Notes: generated by a model not told the origin, from the letters alone. Numbered from the stretch's first letter, positions 1 to 10,037 are shown. The stretch is DNA of 64,000 nt from Erwinia amylovora (GCF_017161565.1 NZ_CP066796.1:1860001-1924000); one strand, 5' to 3'. Numbers and translations are program-made.

Positions 1-2
1 TC

Positions 3-239
3 ACCTTGTGCGATATCTACCTGTCGGTCATTGAAGACAAACCCCTGATGGCCGGGCGCCCCGAAGTCGAACCTTGTTGTATCGTCAGTGCTAATGCCTG
101 CTGGTACTTTAAACAGCTGGCAAAAGAAGCTGAACAGGCCTCGCTCGACGTACTGGCTAAACGCACCGTCGCCGATGCGTTGCACGACATTCTTCAGCAC
201 GGCTCCGCCGATCCTGACCCCCAGCGCTGCACATCGTGA
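3..239 (+). CDS. C-terminal end of an unidentified protein (cut by window edge)
   Basis: An open frame enters from the left edge and ends at a TGA at 237-239, giving about 78 residues. I do not recognise the family. The visible stretch is acidic to neutral with no membrane segment. It contains a short cysteine pair (EPCC) and an alanine/leucine-rich helix-like tail (KQLAKEAEQ, VADALHDILQHG). The start lies outside the window. It could be the end of a real gene or a chance frame. It precedes the AraC-type regulator in the same direction, with about 245 bases between that hold no other gene I can see. Confidence 0.35.
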   Translation, partial: TLCDIYLSVIEDKPLMAGRPEVEPCCIVSANACWYFKQLAKEAEQASLDVLAKRTVADALHDILQHGSADPDPQRCTS

Positions 240-484
240 ATGGCTTCTCCCTGTTTTCCGGGGAGACATCTACCTTTCCTCCCTTCCACGTCCTGATTTA
301 ACTTATTTGATCCATTGGTGCTGAAAACCTGCTTAGTGTATCAATAAAACTTGCATTAAAGCTGCGCCTGGCTTAGCGTATTTAAATGCATTCGTTGAAG
401 TTGCTTTTTAGAGCCAGCCGATAAGCACAGCCTGGGCAACTGACCTTACGCGGTCTTCGTCACACCAAATCAGGGAGTACACCG

Positions 485-826
485 ATGAGTCATGATGATT
501 TTATAAGCGATCTTGTGCAGTGGATAGACAACCATATCGAAGGAAAGATGGATTTAGATACCGTTGCCGATCGAGCCGGCTATTCTAAATGGCACCTGCA
601 ACGCATGTTCAAACAGCACACCGGTTATGCACTGGGCGAATACATTCGTCAACGCCGCCTGAAAAAATCTGCAGAGCGCCTTGCACGCGGCGGTGAGCCT
701 ATCCTTGATGTGGCAATCAGTTTTGGCTTCGACTCGCAGCAGTCCTTCAACCGCAGTTTTAAACGCCAGTTCGGACAGTCACCCGGGGCCTGGCGGCGTC
801 AGGTACGTAGCGCCGTGCATGCCTGA
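485..826 (+). CDS. MarA/SoxS/RamA-type AraC-family transcriptional activator
   Basis: A 113-residue protein consisting only of the AraC DNA-binding domain with two helix-turn-helix motifs, the layout of MarA, SoxS and RamA (about 107-127 residues). The first recognition helix region carries the family signature GYSKWHLQRMFK. The second motif is FGFDSQQSFNRSFKRQFGQSP. Proteins of this class activate multidrug-efflux, redox and permeability genes and are controlled by their own abundance rather than by a ligand domain. The nearby sotB efflux gene and glsB match the E. coli neighbourhood of the mar locus, but no marR is visible, so RamA-like or SoxS-like identity cannot be decided. The ATG at 485 follows AGGGAG. 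Confidence 0.85.
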   Translation: MSHDDFISDLVQWIDNHIEGKMDLDTVADRAGYSKWHLQRMFKQHTGYALGEYIRQRRLKKSAERLARGGEPILDVAISFGFDSQQSFNRSFKRQFGQSPGAWRRQVRSAVHA

Positions 827-876
827 AATCTGGGTGCAAACCGGTAACCGGCTTGAGATGTTCAGGCCGCGTTCGC

Positions 877-1803
877 TCAGAAGATTGAGCGCCCGATACG
901 TTCAGCCAGCAGCTCCAGGGCTGCGGTGCCTGCCAGCGAATTACCCGATCCGTCCAGTTCCGGCGACCACACCGCAATGCTCATTTCACCCGGCACCACG
1001 GCAATAATGCCTCCGCCCACTCCCGATTTACCCGGCATACCCACGCGCCAGGCAAATTCACCCGCACCATCATACATGCCGCTGGTGACCATTAACGCAT
1101 TGATCTGCCGGGTTTGTTTCGGGGTTAACACCGCATCTTCCTGTCCCAGTCCCCGACCATGATTGGCAAGATAGAGAAAGCAGCGCGCCAGTTCAACGCA
1201 GTTCATAGTCATAGAGCAGTAGTGGAAATAGGTTTGCAGCACCGTTGGCACATCGTTAGCAAAATTACCAAATGATTTCATCAGCCAGGCGATAGCCGCA
1301 TTGCGTGCGGAATGTTCAAATTCAGAACGCGCCACATGGCGGTCATAGTTAATCTCCGGCTGCTGCGAAAGCCTGCGCACCACCTCCAGCATACGCTGCC
1401 GGGGAGCGGTCAGCCGCGTTTCCAGCATATCGCAAACCACCAGCGCACCCGCGTTAATAAAAGGATTACGCGGTTTACCCTGTTCCAGCTCAAGCTGTAG
1501 CAGCGAGTTGAATGGCTGCCCGGAGGGTTCTTTGCCCACCCGCTGCCAGATTTCGCTTTCCTGATAGCGCGTCAGCGCCAGCGTCAGAGAAAGTACTTTA
1601 GAGATCGACTGAATTGAGAAACGTTCTTGCGCATCTCCCGCCAGAAAAACAGATCCATCCAGGGTACAGACAGCGATTCCCAGTCGCTCTGCCGGAACAT
1701 CAGCGAGCGCGGGAATATAGCTGGCCACCCTTCCCTGACCAATCAAGGGCCGTACCTGCTGAATAATCTCTTCCAGCAAGCTGTTATCCAGAACGCTTAT
1801 CAT
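877..1803 (-). CDS. glsB: Glutaminase (GlsB/YneH type)
   Basis: A 308-residue serine-dependent beta-lactamase-like glutaminase that hydrolyses L-glutamine to glutamate and ammonia in the cytosol. Length equals that of E. coli YneH. Catalytic features visible are the nucleophile motif SIQSISK (Ser-X-X-Lys), the NPFINAGA substrate loop and the glycine-rich GKSGVGGGI segment near the C-terminus. The ATG at 1803 is chosen because it begins the family N-terminus ([13 protein letters not shown]); an in-frame ATG 15 codons earlier gives an atypical extension. Divergent from sotB with a 270-base intergenic region. The end faces the AraC regulator, 50 bases away. Nothing looks broken. Confidence 0.95.
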   Translation of the reverse strand: MISVLDNSLLEEIIQQVRPLIGQGRVASYIPALADVPAERLGIAVCTLDGSVFLAGDAQERFSIQSISKVLSLTLALTRYQESEIWQRVGKEPSGQPFNSLLQLELEQGKPRNPFINAGALVVCDMLETRLTAPRQRMLEVVRRLSQQPEINYDRHVARSEFEHSARNAAIAWLMKSFGNFANDVPTVLQTYFHYCSMTMNCVELARCFLYLANHGRGLGQEDAVLTPKQTRQINALMVTSGMYDGAGEFAWRVGMPGKSGVGGGIIAVVPGEMSIAVWSPELDGSGNSLAGTAALELLAERIGRSIF

Positions 1804-2073
1804 TTTTCTTCCTCTGTTGCATGCGTTTATCTCTGATTTACGGCGCAATTCTGCGGCCTGATAGCCACAAGGTCAAACACGGTGAGTAGTACACAAAAGC
1901 CGGTTTGTCACGGTAACAGGCTGCCTGAATAACGCGGTTGGTATTTATATTCTGATTTACAAAATTGTTTATTTTTTTATTTCATCTCGCCAATAAATAA
2001 AAGAGAATATCCCGGATCGATGCTCATACCCTGCTCTTTGGGTAACATTCCCTTAACACAGCGCTCATTTTTC

Positions 2074-3258
2074 ATGCAAACAATTCCCGTTTCTCGTAAG
2101 ACCGCATGGCTACGCGTGCTGATGCTCGCTATTGCCGCCTTTATTTTCAACACCACTGAGTTTGTGCCAGTGGGGCTGTTGTCGGACATTGGCAGCAGTT
2201 TCTCCATGCAGACGGCACAGGTCGGGTTGATGCTGACTATTTACGCCTGGGTGGTGGCGCTGATGTCGCTACCGATGATGCTGTTGACGCGTAACGTAGA
2301 GCGTCGTTTGCTGCTGGCGATCATATTTGTGCTGTTTGTCGCCAGTCATGCGCTATCGTCCGTGGCGTGGGATTTCACTACCCTGCTGGTTTCGCGAATT
2401 GGCATTGCGTTATCGCACGCCATTTTCTGGTCGATCACCGCGTCTCTTGCCATCCGCGTTGCGCCTCAGGGTAAAAAGACTCAGGCATTGAGTATGATGG
2501 CTACCGGCACGGCGCTGGCGATGGTGCTCGGCTTGCCAATCGGGCGGATGATTGGCCAACTGCTCGGCTGGCGAATGACTTTCGCCGTGATTGGCGCGGT
2601 CGCGCTGGTCACCCTGTTGCTGTTGCTGAAACTGCTGCCGAAGCTGCCAAGCGAACATACCGGTTCGTTGAAAAGCGTGCCGATGCTGTTTCGCCGACCG
2701 GCGCTGGTGGCGCTGTATCTGCTGATTGCCGTTACCGTCACCGCGCATTACACCGCCTATAGCTATATTGAACCGTTTATTCAGAGCGTTGCGGGACTGA
2801 GTGGGGGCTTCACCACTTTCCTGCTGTTAATTTTCGGCGCGGCGGGAATTGTCGGCAGCGTGCTGTTCAGCATTTATGGCAATAAATTCCCGGCCACGTT
2901 TTTGATCGGAGCCATCGCCTTGATTACCCTGTCGATGATGTCTCTCTATGTCGCCGCAACCCATACGATTGCAGTTTCCACACTCTGCATTGTCTGGGGC
3001 ATGGCGGTGATGGTAATGGGGCTGGCGGTACAGGTGCGCGTGCTGGCACTGGCCCCGGATGCCACCGACGTGGCAATGTCGTTGCTGTCTGGTATTTATA
3101 ACATCGGTATTGGCGCCGGAGCGCTGCTCGGTGGTCAGGTGAGTCTGCACCTGAATATGGCCAGCGTTGGTTATGTTGGCGGCGCGATTGGCGTGCTGTC
3201 TCTGCTGTGGTGCGCCTGGAGTATGAAGCGCCACCCGCAGCTGCGCCTGAACGGATAG
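2074..3258 (+). CDS. sotB: Sugar/arabinose efflux transporter SotB (MFS)
   Basis: A 394-residue major facilitator with twelve predicted membrane segments, exporting sugars such as arabinose and IPTG-like compounds through the inner membrane by proton antiport. The N-terminal signature [18 protein letters not shown], the central SEHTGSLKS loop and [13 protein letters not shown] near helix 11 match SotB/YdeA closely, and the length is close to the usual 396. The start at 2074 ([15 protein letters not shown]) is preferred over an upstream in-frame ATG at 2020, which adds a non-family stretch. Divergently arranged with glsB and closed by a strong hairpin terminator at 3280-3309. Confidence 0.94.
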   Translation: MQTIPVSRKTAWLRVLMLAIAAFIFNTTEFVPVGLLSDIGSSFSMQTAQVGLMLTIYAWVVALMSLPMMLLTRNVERRLLLAIIFVLFVASHALSSVAWDFTTLLVSRIGIALSHAIFWSITASLAIRVAPQGKKTQALSMMATGTALAMVLGLPIGRMIGQLLGWRMTFAVIGAVALVTLLLLLKLLPKLPSEHTGSLKSVPMLFRRPALVALYLLIAVTVTAHYTAYSYIEPFIQSVAGLSGGFTTFLLLIFGAAGIVGSVLFSIYGNKFPATFLIGAIALITLSMMSLYVAATHTIAVSTLCIVWGMAVMVMGLAVQVRVLALAPDATDVAMSLLSGIYNIGIGAGALLGGQVSLHLNMASVGYVGGAIGVLSLLWCAWSMKRHPQLRLNG

Positions 3259-3279
3259 TATTCTTAGCGTTAAGTAAAA

Positions 3280-3309
3280 ACCCGGGCCTGATGGGATCCT
3301 GGCCCGGGT
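3280..3309. terminator. Bidirectional intrinsic terminator
   Basis: Perfect stem ACCCGGGCC (3280-3288) and GGCCCGGGT (3301-3309) with a 12-base loop. An A-run precedes it and a T-run follows (GCTTTTTGCTTTTT), so it can terminate both sotB and the convergent sulfur operon. Confidence 0.85.
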
Positions 3310-3339
3310 CAGCTTTTTGCTTTTTCGCTGTGCGTTCCC

Positions 3340-4545
3340 CTATTCCCCGTTACCAATTTGCCAGATAAATGTCGGTTCCTTGCCGTTGACCTCCCAGTCT
3401 CCAACATTACGGATTTTGTAAATCACCGGATTGTGTGACGCAAGGGTACGCGCGTTACGCCAGTGTCTGTCCAGCGCTTTGCTGACGCGCGTATCTGAAG
3501 CGCCCAGCGCGTTGAACAGTTCGTTGGCGGCGCGCGGGATCAGCTCGCTGGCAATTATCTGAGCCTGGGCTGATTCGAGTTCTGCGTGGATATTGGCCTG
3601 CTGAATCAATCGGTCGTCTGCGCTGCCATGCAGCTCGTAAGCCTGTTGCAGTGCATGGGCAGCCCGCTGCACCGTCGCCTCCACCGCATACACCCAGCTG
3701 GAAATCTGCCCCACCACCTGTAACACCTGTACATCGTTTCTTACCCGTCTGGCGTTACCGTGGCTGTATATCCGCTGGCGGCCAGCGACGCCCGCTGCGG
3801 CATCACGTCTTATGGCGCGGCCCGTGCCCGCCAGCGTTGACACTAAAACCTGTTGATAGAAGGCGGTTTGATAACGAAAGCGCTGGCTGAAGTCATAAAC
3901 GTGCCCTTGCTCAACAAGGGCCTGTCGGAAGCGCGTGGTACCGCTGCCGCTCAGACGCTGGCCGAAACCATCCCAGTCATCTTCTCGCTCCACGCCGTCC
4001 TGCTGCGTACTGACCAGCGCAATCACATCACGCCCGTTGTCGCTCCGCCGGGCATACACGTCGATCCAGTCGACATACAGCGTACCGGTGCTGTAGAATT
4101 TCTCGCCAGACAACGTCCAGCCGTTGGCAGCCGGGTTCACTTTAGTGAGCACTTCCCCCAGCTTAAGCTGACCTGTCTCGCTCCAGCCGCTGCCAACCAG
4201 CTGGCCATCGACAAAGCGGCGGAACCAGCGCTGTCGCTCCTCGCTGTCAGGCTGGTTAAGCCTGTCTTCGACAAAAGCGAAATGGGCGCGCAGCGCCTGT
4301 GGCAGGTTAGGATCCGCTTCAGCCAGTTCGGTTAGCAACTGGAACAGCTGCGGCAGCGTGGCACCAAAGCCGCCGTCACGCTGCGGTATGCGCAGCGCGC
4401 CAAATCCGCCTTCTTTCAGCCAGCGTAAAGGTTCCAGCGGCAGCGTGCGCGTTAATTCTCGTTCAATGGTACCGGCGGCGATACGCGCAAAAATCGGGCG
4501 AAAGCGCGCGTTCAATGGGGCAATATCGGGGGTCGGTTCAGACAT
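3340..4545 (-). CDS. SfnB-like acyl-CoA-dehydrogenase-fold flavin monooxygenase
   Basis: About 401 residues of the acyl-CoA dehydrogenase fold, most like the SfnB/desulfurisation class of FMNH2- or FAD-using enzymes in organosulfur metabolism rather than true fatty-acyl dehydrogenases. Visible are the N-terminal helical domain, the SGWSETGQLKLGEV flavin-contact region, a beta-domain with GEKFYSTGTLYVDW, and a C-terminal helical bundle (RQRIYSHGNA). The start at 4545 (MSEPTPDIAPLNARF) overlaps the end of the MFS remnant by 8 bases. A longer in-frame extension exists but reads as out-of-frame MFS sequence. It is the last gene of the leftward sulfur cluster. The exact substrate is not deducible. 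Confidence 0.8.
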   Translation of the reverse strand: MSEPTPDIAPLNARFRPIFARIAAGTIERELTRTLPLEPLRWLKEGGFGALRIPQRDGGFGATLPQLFQLLTELAEADPNLPQALRAHFAFVEDRLNQPDSEERQRWFRRFVDGQLVGSGWSETGQLKLGEVLTKVNPAANGWTLSGEKFYSTGTLYVDWIDVYARRSDNGRDVIALVSTQQDGVEREDDWDGFGQRLSGSGTTRFRQALVEQGHVYDFSQRFRYQTAFYQQVLVSTLAGTGRAIRRDAAAGVAGRQRIYSHGNARRVRNDVQVLQVVGQISSWVYAVEATVQRAAHALQQAYELHGSADDRLIQQANIHAELESAQAQIIASELIPRAANELFNALGASDTRVSKALDRHWRNARTLASHNPVIYKIRNVGDWEVNGKEPTFIWQIGNGE

Positions 4546-4905
4546 CAGATGCTTCCTCTTCAGTGTTGTAATCAATATCCTGTCTGGTCGGTTCGACGCG
4601 GATCGCCAGCAGGAAGATAATCGGGATAATGGCGGCCAGAGAGACAATCCAGAACATGTTGCTGCCAAAGGCGGCCTGCAAAACCGGCAGGATAAACAAC
4701 GCCAGCGCGCTGCCGACGCCGGACAGCGAACGCCCAAAGCCCACGCCGGTAGCGCAGATATGGGTGGGACAGGGCAGCGCCGGGTAAACCATCATTTGGG
4801 CGCCGGGGCCGAAACCCTCCGCAAACAGCCACAGTCCCGGCAGCAGAATCGCCAGTATCACGCCGCCTGGCGCCAGCGGATGATCGATTAACGCCAGCGA
4901 AAGTC
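4538..4905 (-). pseudogene. C-terminal fragment of an MFS transporter
   Basis: About 120 codons remain of a transporter normally about 400-450 residues long, covering roughly the last three membrane helices (LPGLWLFAEGFGPGAQMMVYPA, GVGSALALFILPVL, MFWIVSLAAIIPIIFLLA). The frame opens directly inside the 3' end of the upstream monooxygenase gene (stop at 4888-4890), with no start of its own, so everything upstream of the last helices is missing. The junction suggests a deletion that fused the monooxygenase gene tail to the transporter. The intact gene probably imported the sulfur substrate for this cluster. It could still be translated by coupling but cannot make a working carrier. Confidence 0.75.
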
Positions 4906-6279
4906 AGCCGTTGTACGACGATATCCCGCAGCAGGATGTGGCGCAGCCAGGCGTGCGCCCTGATTAAAGAGCTTCTCGCGCAGCGTGCCGGGCTGATACG
5001 CCTGTTTATAAACGCCGCGTTTTTGCAGTTCCGGGATCAGGTGTTCCACCACGTCGCTGAAAGTTTCGTGGGTCAGTGCATAAGCAAGGTTAAATCCATC
5101 GACGTCGGTCTCTTCTACCCAGCTTTGTAGCTCGTCTGCCACGGTTTGCGCGCTGCCGACCAGCAGCGGGCCAAAGCCGCCAATTCCCACCCAGTCGGCC
5201 AGCGCCTGTACCGTCCATTGCCGGTCAGGATCGGCGGTAGAGAAGGTTTCCACCGCCGACTGGATGGCGTTGGTATGCAGGTGCTTCAGCACCTGGTCCG
5301 GTTGATACTGGCCAAAGTCAATCCCGGTCCAGCCTGAAATCAGCGCCAGCGCCCCTTCATAGCTCACGTAGCTTTTATAATCCAGCCATTTGGCCTGCGC
5401 CTCCTGGTCCATCGCGCCAACGATGGCCGTTTGCAGATTGAAAATCAGGATGCTGCGCGGATCGCGACCGGTTTCTGCGGCGCGACGGCGAATATCAGCC
5501 ACGGTTTTTTTCAGCAACACTTTTGATGGCGCGGCAACGAATACGCATTCGGCATGTTCGGCAGCGAACCGTTTACCCCGGCTGGAAGCGCCAGCCTGAT
5601 ACAGCACCGGGGTACGCTGCGGCGAGGGTTCACACAGGTGAATGCCGGGAACCTGGAAGAAGGTCCCCTGATGGTTTATTGGATGAATTTTGCTCGGGTC
5701 GCTGAACAGTCGGCGCTGGCGATCGCGCAAAACGGCCCCCTCTTCCCAGCTGCCTTCCAGCAATTTGTACACCACCTGTAGATATTCATCGGCATAGTCG
5801 TAGCGTGCATCATGATCGGTTTGCGCCTGCTGGCCGATATTACGCGCCCCGCTTTCCAGGTATGAGGTGACGATGTTCCAGCCAATGCGCCCTTTGGTCA
5901 GATGGTCGAGCGTGGAGATGCGCCGGGCAAACGGGTAAGGATGTTCAAACGACAATGAAGCGGTCAGACCAAAGCCAAGATGCTCGGTAACCAGCGCCAT
6001 CGGGGTGATCAGCGCCAGCGGGTCGTTGACCGGCACCTGGGTGCCGTTGCGAATAGCGGCATGGTTATTACCATTCAGCACGTCGTAAACGCCCAGCACA
6101 TCGGCAATAAACAACCCGTCAAATTTGCCGCGCTCCAGCAGACGGGCCAGATCGGTCCAGTAGCTCAGGTCTTTATACTGCCATGAACGATCGCGCGGAT
6201 GCGCCCACAGCCCCGGAGACTGGTGACCAACACAGTTCATATCAAAGGCGTTCAGACGAATTTCTCGTTGTGCAGACAT
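4888..6279 (-). CDS. NtaA/SnaA/DszA-type FMN-dependent monooxygenase
   Basis: A 463-residue flavin-reductase-dependent monooxygenase of the bacterial luciferase-like superfamily, NtaA/SnaA/DszA (SoxA) branch, which oxidises substrates with reduced FMN supplied by a separate reductase. Family marks include LNAFDMNCVGHQSPGLW at the N-terminus, GLTASLSFEHPYPFARRISTLDHLTKGRIGWNIVTSY and YQAGASSRGKRFAAEHAE. It reads with ssuD and the sfnG-like gene and probably processes a sulfur- or nitrogen-containing organic compound. The last 15 or so residues look atypical and lie at the junction with the truncated transporter, so the native C-terminus may have been replaced. Gap to the upstream FAD gene is 84 bases. 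Confidence 0.85.
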   Translation of the reverse strand: MSAQREIRLNAFDMNCVGHQSPGLWAHPRDRSWQYKDLSYWTDLARLLERGKFDGLFIADVLGVYDVLNGNNHAAIRNGTQVPVNDPLALITPMALVTEHLGFGLTASLSFEHPYPFARRISTLDHLTKGRIGWNIVTSYLESGARNIGQQAQTDHDARYDYADEYLQVVYKLLEGSWEEGAVLRDRQRRLFSDPSKIHPINHQGTFFQVPGIHLCEPSPQRTPVLYQAGASSRGKRFAAEHAECVFVAAPSKVLLKKTVADIRRRAAETGRDPRSILIFNLQTAIVGAMDQEAQAKWLDYKSYVSYEGALALISGWTGIDFGQYQPDQVLKHLHTNAIQSAVETFSTADPDRQWTVQALADWVGIGGFGPLLVGSAQTVADELQSWVEETDVDGFNLAYALTHETFSDVVEHLIPELQKRGVYKQAYQPGTLREKLFNQGARLAAPHPAAGYRRTTADFRWR

Positions 6280-6363
6280 CGCATTCTCCAGTGGATAACG
6301 GCCGGATGCAGCCCGCCCGTTGCAGGTAACAAGGAACAGAGGGTGGGTTAAACGCTCAGAAAA

Positions 6364-7773
6364 TTAAGCGGTGCATCGACAGCGCGGCACAAGCTGCGCG
6401 GTTTCAAGCTCCAGCAGTTGTCGGGCAACGCTTTCCGCGTGTTCCGCCACCTGCGGCAGCCCCATCAGCTCACCAAAGCGGCCGCGTGCCGCCGGGCCGG
6501 CCACATAAAGGTGCGGATTGGCGTCACCGTGACGGTTGACCGTTTGCGAACGGGCGTTGACCAGAATACCCAGCCCCAGCGGATCGGCCTGCGCCACGCC
6601 TGACGTCTGTAGCTGGTGTAACAGGGCATCACTCTGCAACAGCTCGCCATGTGCCGGGCCGGTGGTGACAACCAGCCGGTCAACGCGCAACGCCTGTTCC
6701 GCGCCGTTACGCGACTGCAGCACTAAATCAATCTGCGCACCCGCTGCCTGAGCTTTGAACAAGCGCGCTGCCTGCAGCCGGAACTGCCCGCTGCGGGTCA
6801 ATCGCTCCAGCACGGCGTTAACTTGCGGCGCGCTGCGGTAGCGATGCACATCCCACCACGGGCGCAGATGGCGCAGAAAGCGTCCCTGTTCGTGCAACGA
6901 CAGCTGCTGCCAGATGTGCTGAGCGTTCAGGCGAATATCGTCCAGCACCAGCTGCCACGGCAGCTGGTGTGCCGCTGCGTGCGCCACTTCACGACGGGTA
7001 CGCCTTAGCCAGCCGAGCGCGGTCGCCTGCTGCGGCTGCTGATAGTCAAGGGCCAGGGCGGCAAACTGGCCACTCAGATTGGGGCGCGGCAGCAGGCCAC
7101 GACGGGAAAAGGCGGTTATCCGTGCACGATGACCGTTACGGTGTAACGTAGCCACCACATCGCACATGGTCAGGCCGCTGCCCATTATCGCCACCCGCTC
7201 GTCACGGCCGATACTTGCCAGTGCAGCCGGGCGCCACGGATCGGCGATTAACCCGGCATGGCCTTGCAGGGTTTGCACCAGCGCACGCGGCAGAGTTGGC
7301 GGCGGGTGGCTGATTGCCAGCACCACTTCATCAGCGGGCAACCTGCTGCCCCGGGCGGTGAGGATTGTTCCCTGCTCCAGCGTTATCGCCCGGTCGCAGA
7401 CGTGGCGCAGTTTCACTGCAGAATGTTGCTGTAACCAGGAAAACTGTTCGGCGACATAGCGGCCGAACTGCTCGCGCTGCGGATAAACCTTGCCATCCGG
7501 CCAGCGTGCTGCCGCATCATCACGAAACGCGGCAGAGGCGCGATACCAGCGATCGAAATCGCCCCGCTGTGCGGCCGACAGCTGCATACGGTCAGCGGGC
7601 ACGTTAACGCGGTGCGCCGGATCTTGCGTGGCGTAGGCTACCCCGCGCGCCAGCTGCGGCCGCGGTTCCACAATGGTCACCGAAAGCCCCGCTTTGCCGA
7701 GTCTCGCCAAATGAATAGCCAGCGCGGTGCCGGTGAAGCCGCCGCCAACAATCACCACATGACGTTCAGCCAT
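6364..7773 (-). CDS. FAD/NAD(P)-binding oxidoreductase (FAD_NAD_binding_9 type)
   Basis: A 469-residue flavoprotein with an N-terminal Rossmann dinucleotide motif (VVIVGGGFTGTALAIHL, residues about 5-21) followed by an acidic strand end (VTIVEP). A second glycine motif near the middle (ERVAIMGSGLTMCDVV) is suited to NAD(P). The overall pattern fits the FAD-NAD(P)-binding family sometimes annotated as hydroxyacylglutathione hydrolase-like or lysine/ornithine-monooxygenase-like. Its start overlaps the end of the sfnG-like gene by 8 bases, indicating translational coupling. In this context it may oxidise an intermediate or pass electrons to the monooxygenases, but no reaction can be assigned from sequence. 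Confidence 0.75.
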   Translation of the reverse strand: MAERHVVIVGGGFTGTALAIHLARLGKAGLSVTIVEPRPQLARGVAYATQDPAHRVNVPADRMQLSAAQRGDFDRWYRASAAFRDDAAARWPDGKVYPQREQFGRYVAEQFSWLQQHSAVKLRHVCDRAITLEQGTILTARGSRLPADEVVLAISHPPPTLPRALVQTLQGHAGLIADPWRPAALASIGRDERVAIMGSGLTMCDVVATLHRNGHRARITAFSRRGLLPRPNLSGQFAALALDYQQPQQATALGWLRRTRREVAHAAAHQLPWQLVLDDIRLNAQHIWQQLSLHEQGRFLRHLRPWWDVHRYRSAPQVNAVLERLTRSGQFRLQAARLFKAQAAGAQIDLVLQSRNGAEQALRVDRLVVTTGPAHGELLQSDALLHQLQTSGVAQADPLGLGILVNARSQTVNRHGDANPHLYVAGPAARGRFGELMGLPQVAEHAESVARQLLELETAQLVPRCRCTA

Positions 7774-8854
7774 ACTTCACCTCTCGCCGTTGCTGCTCCA
7801 GCTCCCTCACCAGCGGGATCACCTCGCGCCCGAAGTACCCGACTTCCTCCTGGCAATGCAGGAAGCCCAGCAGCATCAGATCTACCCCGGCATCCTTCAG
7901 CGCCATGATGCGTTCGGCGATCTGCTGCGGTGTGCCGATCAGGTTGGTTTTGAAACCGTCGTTGTATTGCACCAGATCCTCATAAGTCGATTCAGCCCAG
8001 TTGCCCTCGCCTTCCGGCGAAGCGTTACCGGCGTTCTGTACCTCGTGCTGAAAGCCTTTCACCGCATCCGGGTTGGCATGCCGGATAATGTCCTGTAGTA
8101 CCTGTTGAGCGTCTTTTTCGCTGTCGCGGGCGATCGCAAAGCCGTTGACGCCAATTCTCACCCGATGCAGGTTAGCTGCCGCTTTGTGCCGGATATCGTC
8201 CACCTGCTGACGAATGGCCTCCGGCGTGTTGCCGTTAGTGAGATACCAGTCTGAAACCCGTGCCGCCATGTCGCGTGCCGCACGCGAGCTGCCCCCCTGG
8301 AATATCTCTGGCTGCGGGTCGAGCGGTTTGGGCTTCAGCGCGTAGTTACGGTAGCGATAGAAATCCCCGGCAAAATTGAAATGCTCCTGCTGCCAGATGC
8401 CCTTCAGGCAGCGGATAAACTCCTCAGAGCGCAGATAGCGCTCTTCGTGATCGAGCCACGGCTCGCCAATCGCCTTAAATTCACCGCGGAACCAGCCGCT
8501 GACGATATTGACCGCGATACGGGCATTGGACAGATGGCTGATGGTGGCGATCTGTTTCGCCGCCAGCGTGGGATTCCACGGGCCGGGCAGCAGCGCGGCA
8601 ATCACCTTGAGCTTTTCAGTTGCGCCCAGCAAAGCCTGAGAGAAACTGACTGATTCATGCTGATTATCGGCACCATATCCTGCGGTAAAGCGGATTTGCG
8701 TCAGCGCATAGTCAAACCCGGCTTTTTCCGCGATCTGCGCCAGCCTGCGGTTGTATTCAGCATCCCAGCCGGTGCGCTGGGGGATCTGGCTGATCACCAG
8801 CCCGCCGGAAACGTTGGGTACCCAGTAGGCAAATTGCATCGGTTGTTGGCTCAT
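7766..8854 (-). CDS. sfnG: Dimethylsulfone monooxygenase SfnG-like
   Basis: A 362-residue luciferase-like FMNH2-dependent monooxygenase. SfnG converts dimethylsulfone to methanesulfinate, which feeds SsuD/MsuD-type desulfonation. Recognisable segments include FAYWVPNVSGGLVISQIPQRT at the N-terminus, NARIAVNIVSGWFRGEF, EIFQGGSSRAARDMAARVSDWY and a C-terminal DLMLLGFLHCQEEV. The start at 8854 (MSQQPMQFAY) is preferred over 8917 because it matches the family N-terminus and lies 10 bases after the ssuD stop. It sits between ssuD and the FAD protein in one operon, under the predicted sigma-54 promoter at 10107-10123. Substrate beyond dimethylsulfone is possible. Confidence 0.88.
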   Translation of the reverse strand: MSQQPMQFAYWVPNVSGGLVISQIPQRTGWDAEYNRRLAQIAEKAGFDYALTQIRFTAGYGADNQHESVSFSQALLGATEKLKVIAALLPGPWNPTLAAKQIATISHLSNARIAVNIVSGWFRGEFKAIGEPWLDHEERYLRSEEFIRCLKGIWQQEHFNFAGDFYRYRNYALKPKPLDPQPEIFQGGSSRAARDMAARVSDWYLTNGNTPEAIRQQVDDIRHKAAANLHRVRIGVNGFAIARDSEKDAQQVLQDIIRHANPDAVKGFQHEVQNAGNASPEGEGNWAESTYEDLVQYNDGFKTNLIGTPQQIAERIMALKDAGVDLMLLGFLHCQEEVGYFGREVIPLVRELEQQRREVKYG

Positions 8855-8864
8855 ATCGGGTTCC

Positions 8865-10037
8865 TTAGCGGGTGCTGCTGGTTTTTTCAGGACGGCGGTC
8901 GCCGCCGATGGTCTCACCGAACGGGCCGGTATTTACCGTGCGCTGACGCTTATCGCCATGTAACGCCAGCGGCAGCAGCGGCATCACCAGATCGGCAAAG
9001 CGGTGAGCTTCTTCAAGATGTGGATAGCCGGAAAAAATAAAGTTATCAATGCCCAGCGCCTGATACTCGCGGATACGCCCGGCTACCTGTTGCGGGTTGC
9101 CAACCAGCGCAGTACCGGCCCCGCCGCGCACCAGGCCCACCCCCGCCCACAGATTGGGTGCGATGCGCAGATTGTCACGCGATCCGCCGTGGAGTGCGCT
9201 CATCCGCGCCTGCCCCGTAGAGTCCATACGGGAAAAAATCTTCTGCGCGGCGGCTATGGTTTCATCGTCAAGGTGGGCGATCAGCCGGTCGGCGGCGGCC
9301 CAGGCTTCTTCTTCGGTTTCACGCACGATCACATGCAGGCGAATGCCGTAGTTAAGCCGGCGGCCCTGCTGTTGCGCACGCTGGCGCACCAGGGCGATTT
9401 TCTCCGCTACCCGATCCGGCGGTTCTCCCCAGGTCAGCCAGGTATCGATCTGATTTGCCGCAACGTCGGTTGCTTCCGGTGATGACCCGCCAAAATAGAG
9501 CGGCGGGCCATTTTCCTGCACCGGAGGGAACAGGATTTCAGCGCCCTCAACGCGGATATGCCTGCCGTGGAAATCCACTTTTTCACCTTTCAGCAGGCGC
9601 GAATAGACCTCAAGAAATTCCTGCGTCACCTGGTAGCGCTCGGCGTGGTTGAGGAAGATACCGTCCCCTTTATTCTCTACCGGATCACCGCCGGTGACCA
9701 CGTTGATCAGCAGCCGGCCTTCTGACAGCCGGTCAAGGGTGGCTGCCATCCGCGCTGCCAGGCTTGGCGGTTGCAGGCCGGGCCGCACCGCCACCAGATA
9801 ACGCAGCCGTTTGGTAAGCGGCGCCAGAGCTGATGCTACCAGCCAGGCGTCTTCGCAGCTTTTGCCGGTCGGGATCAGCACGCCGTAATAGCCAAGGTTG
9901 TCGGCGGCCAGCGCCACCTGCTGTAAATAAGGCAGGTCGACGGCGCGCCCGCCTTGTGTCGTGCCCAGATAGCGCCCGTCGCCGTGGGTCGGGAGAAACC
10001 AGAAAACCTTGATATTGCCCTGGGGTAACTCACTCAT
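8865..10037 (-). CDS. ssuD: FMNH2-dependent alkanesulfonate monooxygenase SsuD
   Basis: A 390-residue luciferase-like monooxygenase that cleaves C-S bonds in alkanesulfonates to aldehyde and sulfite, needing FMNH2 from an SsuE-type reductase that is not present here. Family features are [14 protein letters not shown] near the N-terminus, [41 protein letters not shown] and [30 protein letters not shown]. Length is close to E. coli SsuD (381) with a short extra C-terminal tail. First gene of the leftward operon, 10 bases before the sfnG-like gene, and read from the -24/-12 promoter upstream. No ssuA, ssuB or ssuC transporter genes are adjacent. Confidence 0.92.
   Translation of the reverse strand: MSELPQGNIKVFWFLPTHGDGRYLGTTQGGRAVDLPYLQQVALAADNLGYYGVLIPTGKSCEDAWLVASALAPLTKRLRYLVAVRPGLQPPSLAARMAATLDRLSEGRLLINVVTGGDPVENKGDGIFLNHAERYQVTQEFLEVYSRLLKGEKVDFHGRHIRVEGAEILFPPVQENGPPLYFGGSSPEATDVAANQIDTWLTWGEPPDRVAEKIALVRQRAQQQGRRLNYGIRLHVIVRETEEEAWAAADRLIAHLDDETIAAAQKIFSRMDSTGQARMSALHGGSRDNLRIAPNLWAGVGLVRGGAGTALVGNPQQVAGRIREYQALGIDNFIFSGYPHLEEAHRFADLVMPLLPLALHGDKRQRTVNTGPFGETIGGDRRPEKTSSTR

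Noticed and set aside
2410..3234. Antisense frames within sotB
   Set aside because: Gln/His/Arg-rich translations typical of the reverse of a membrane-protein gene.
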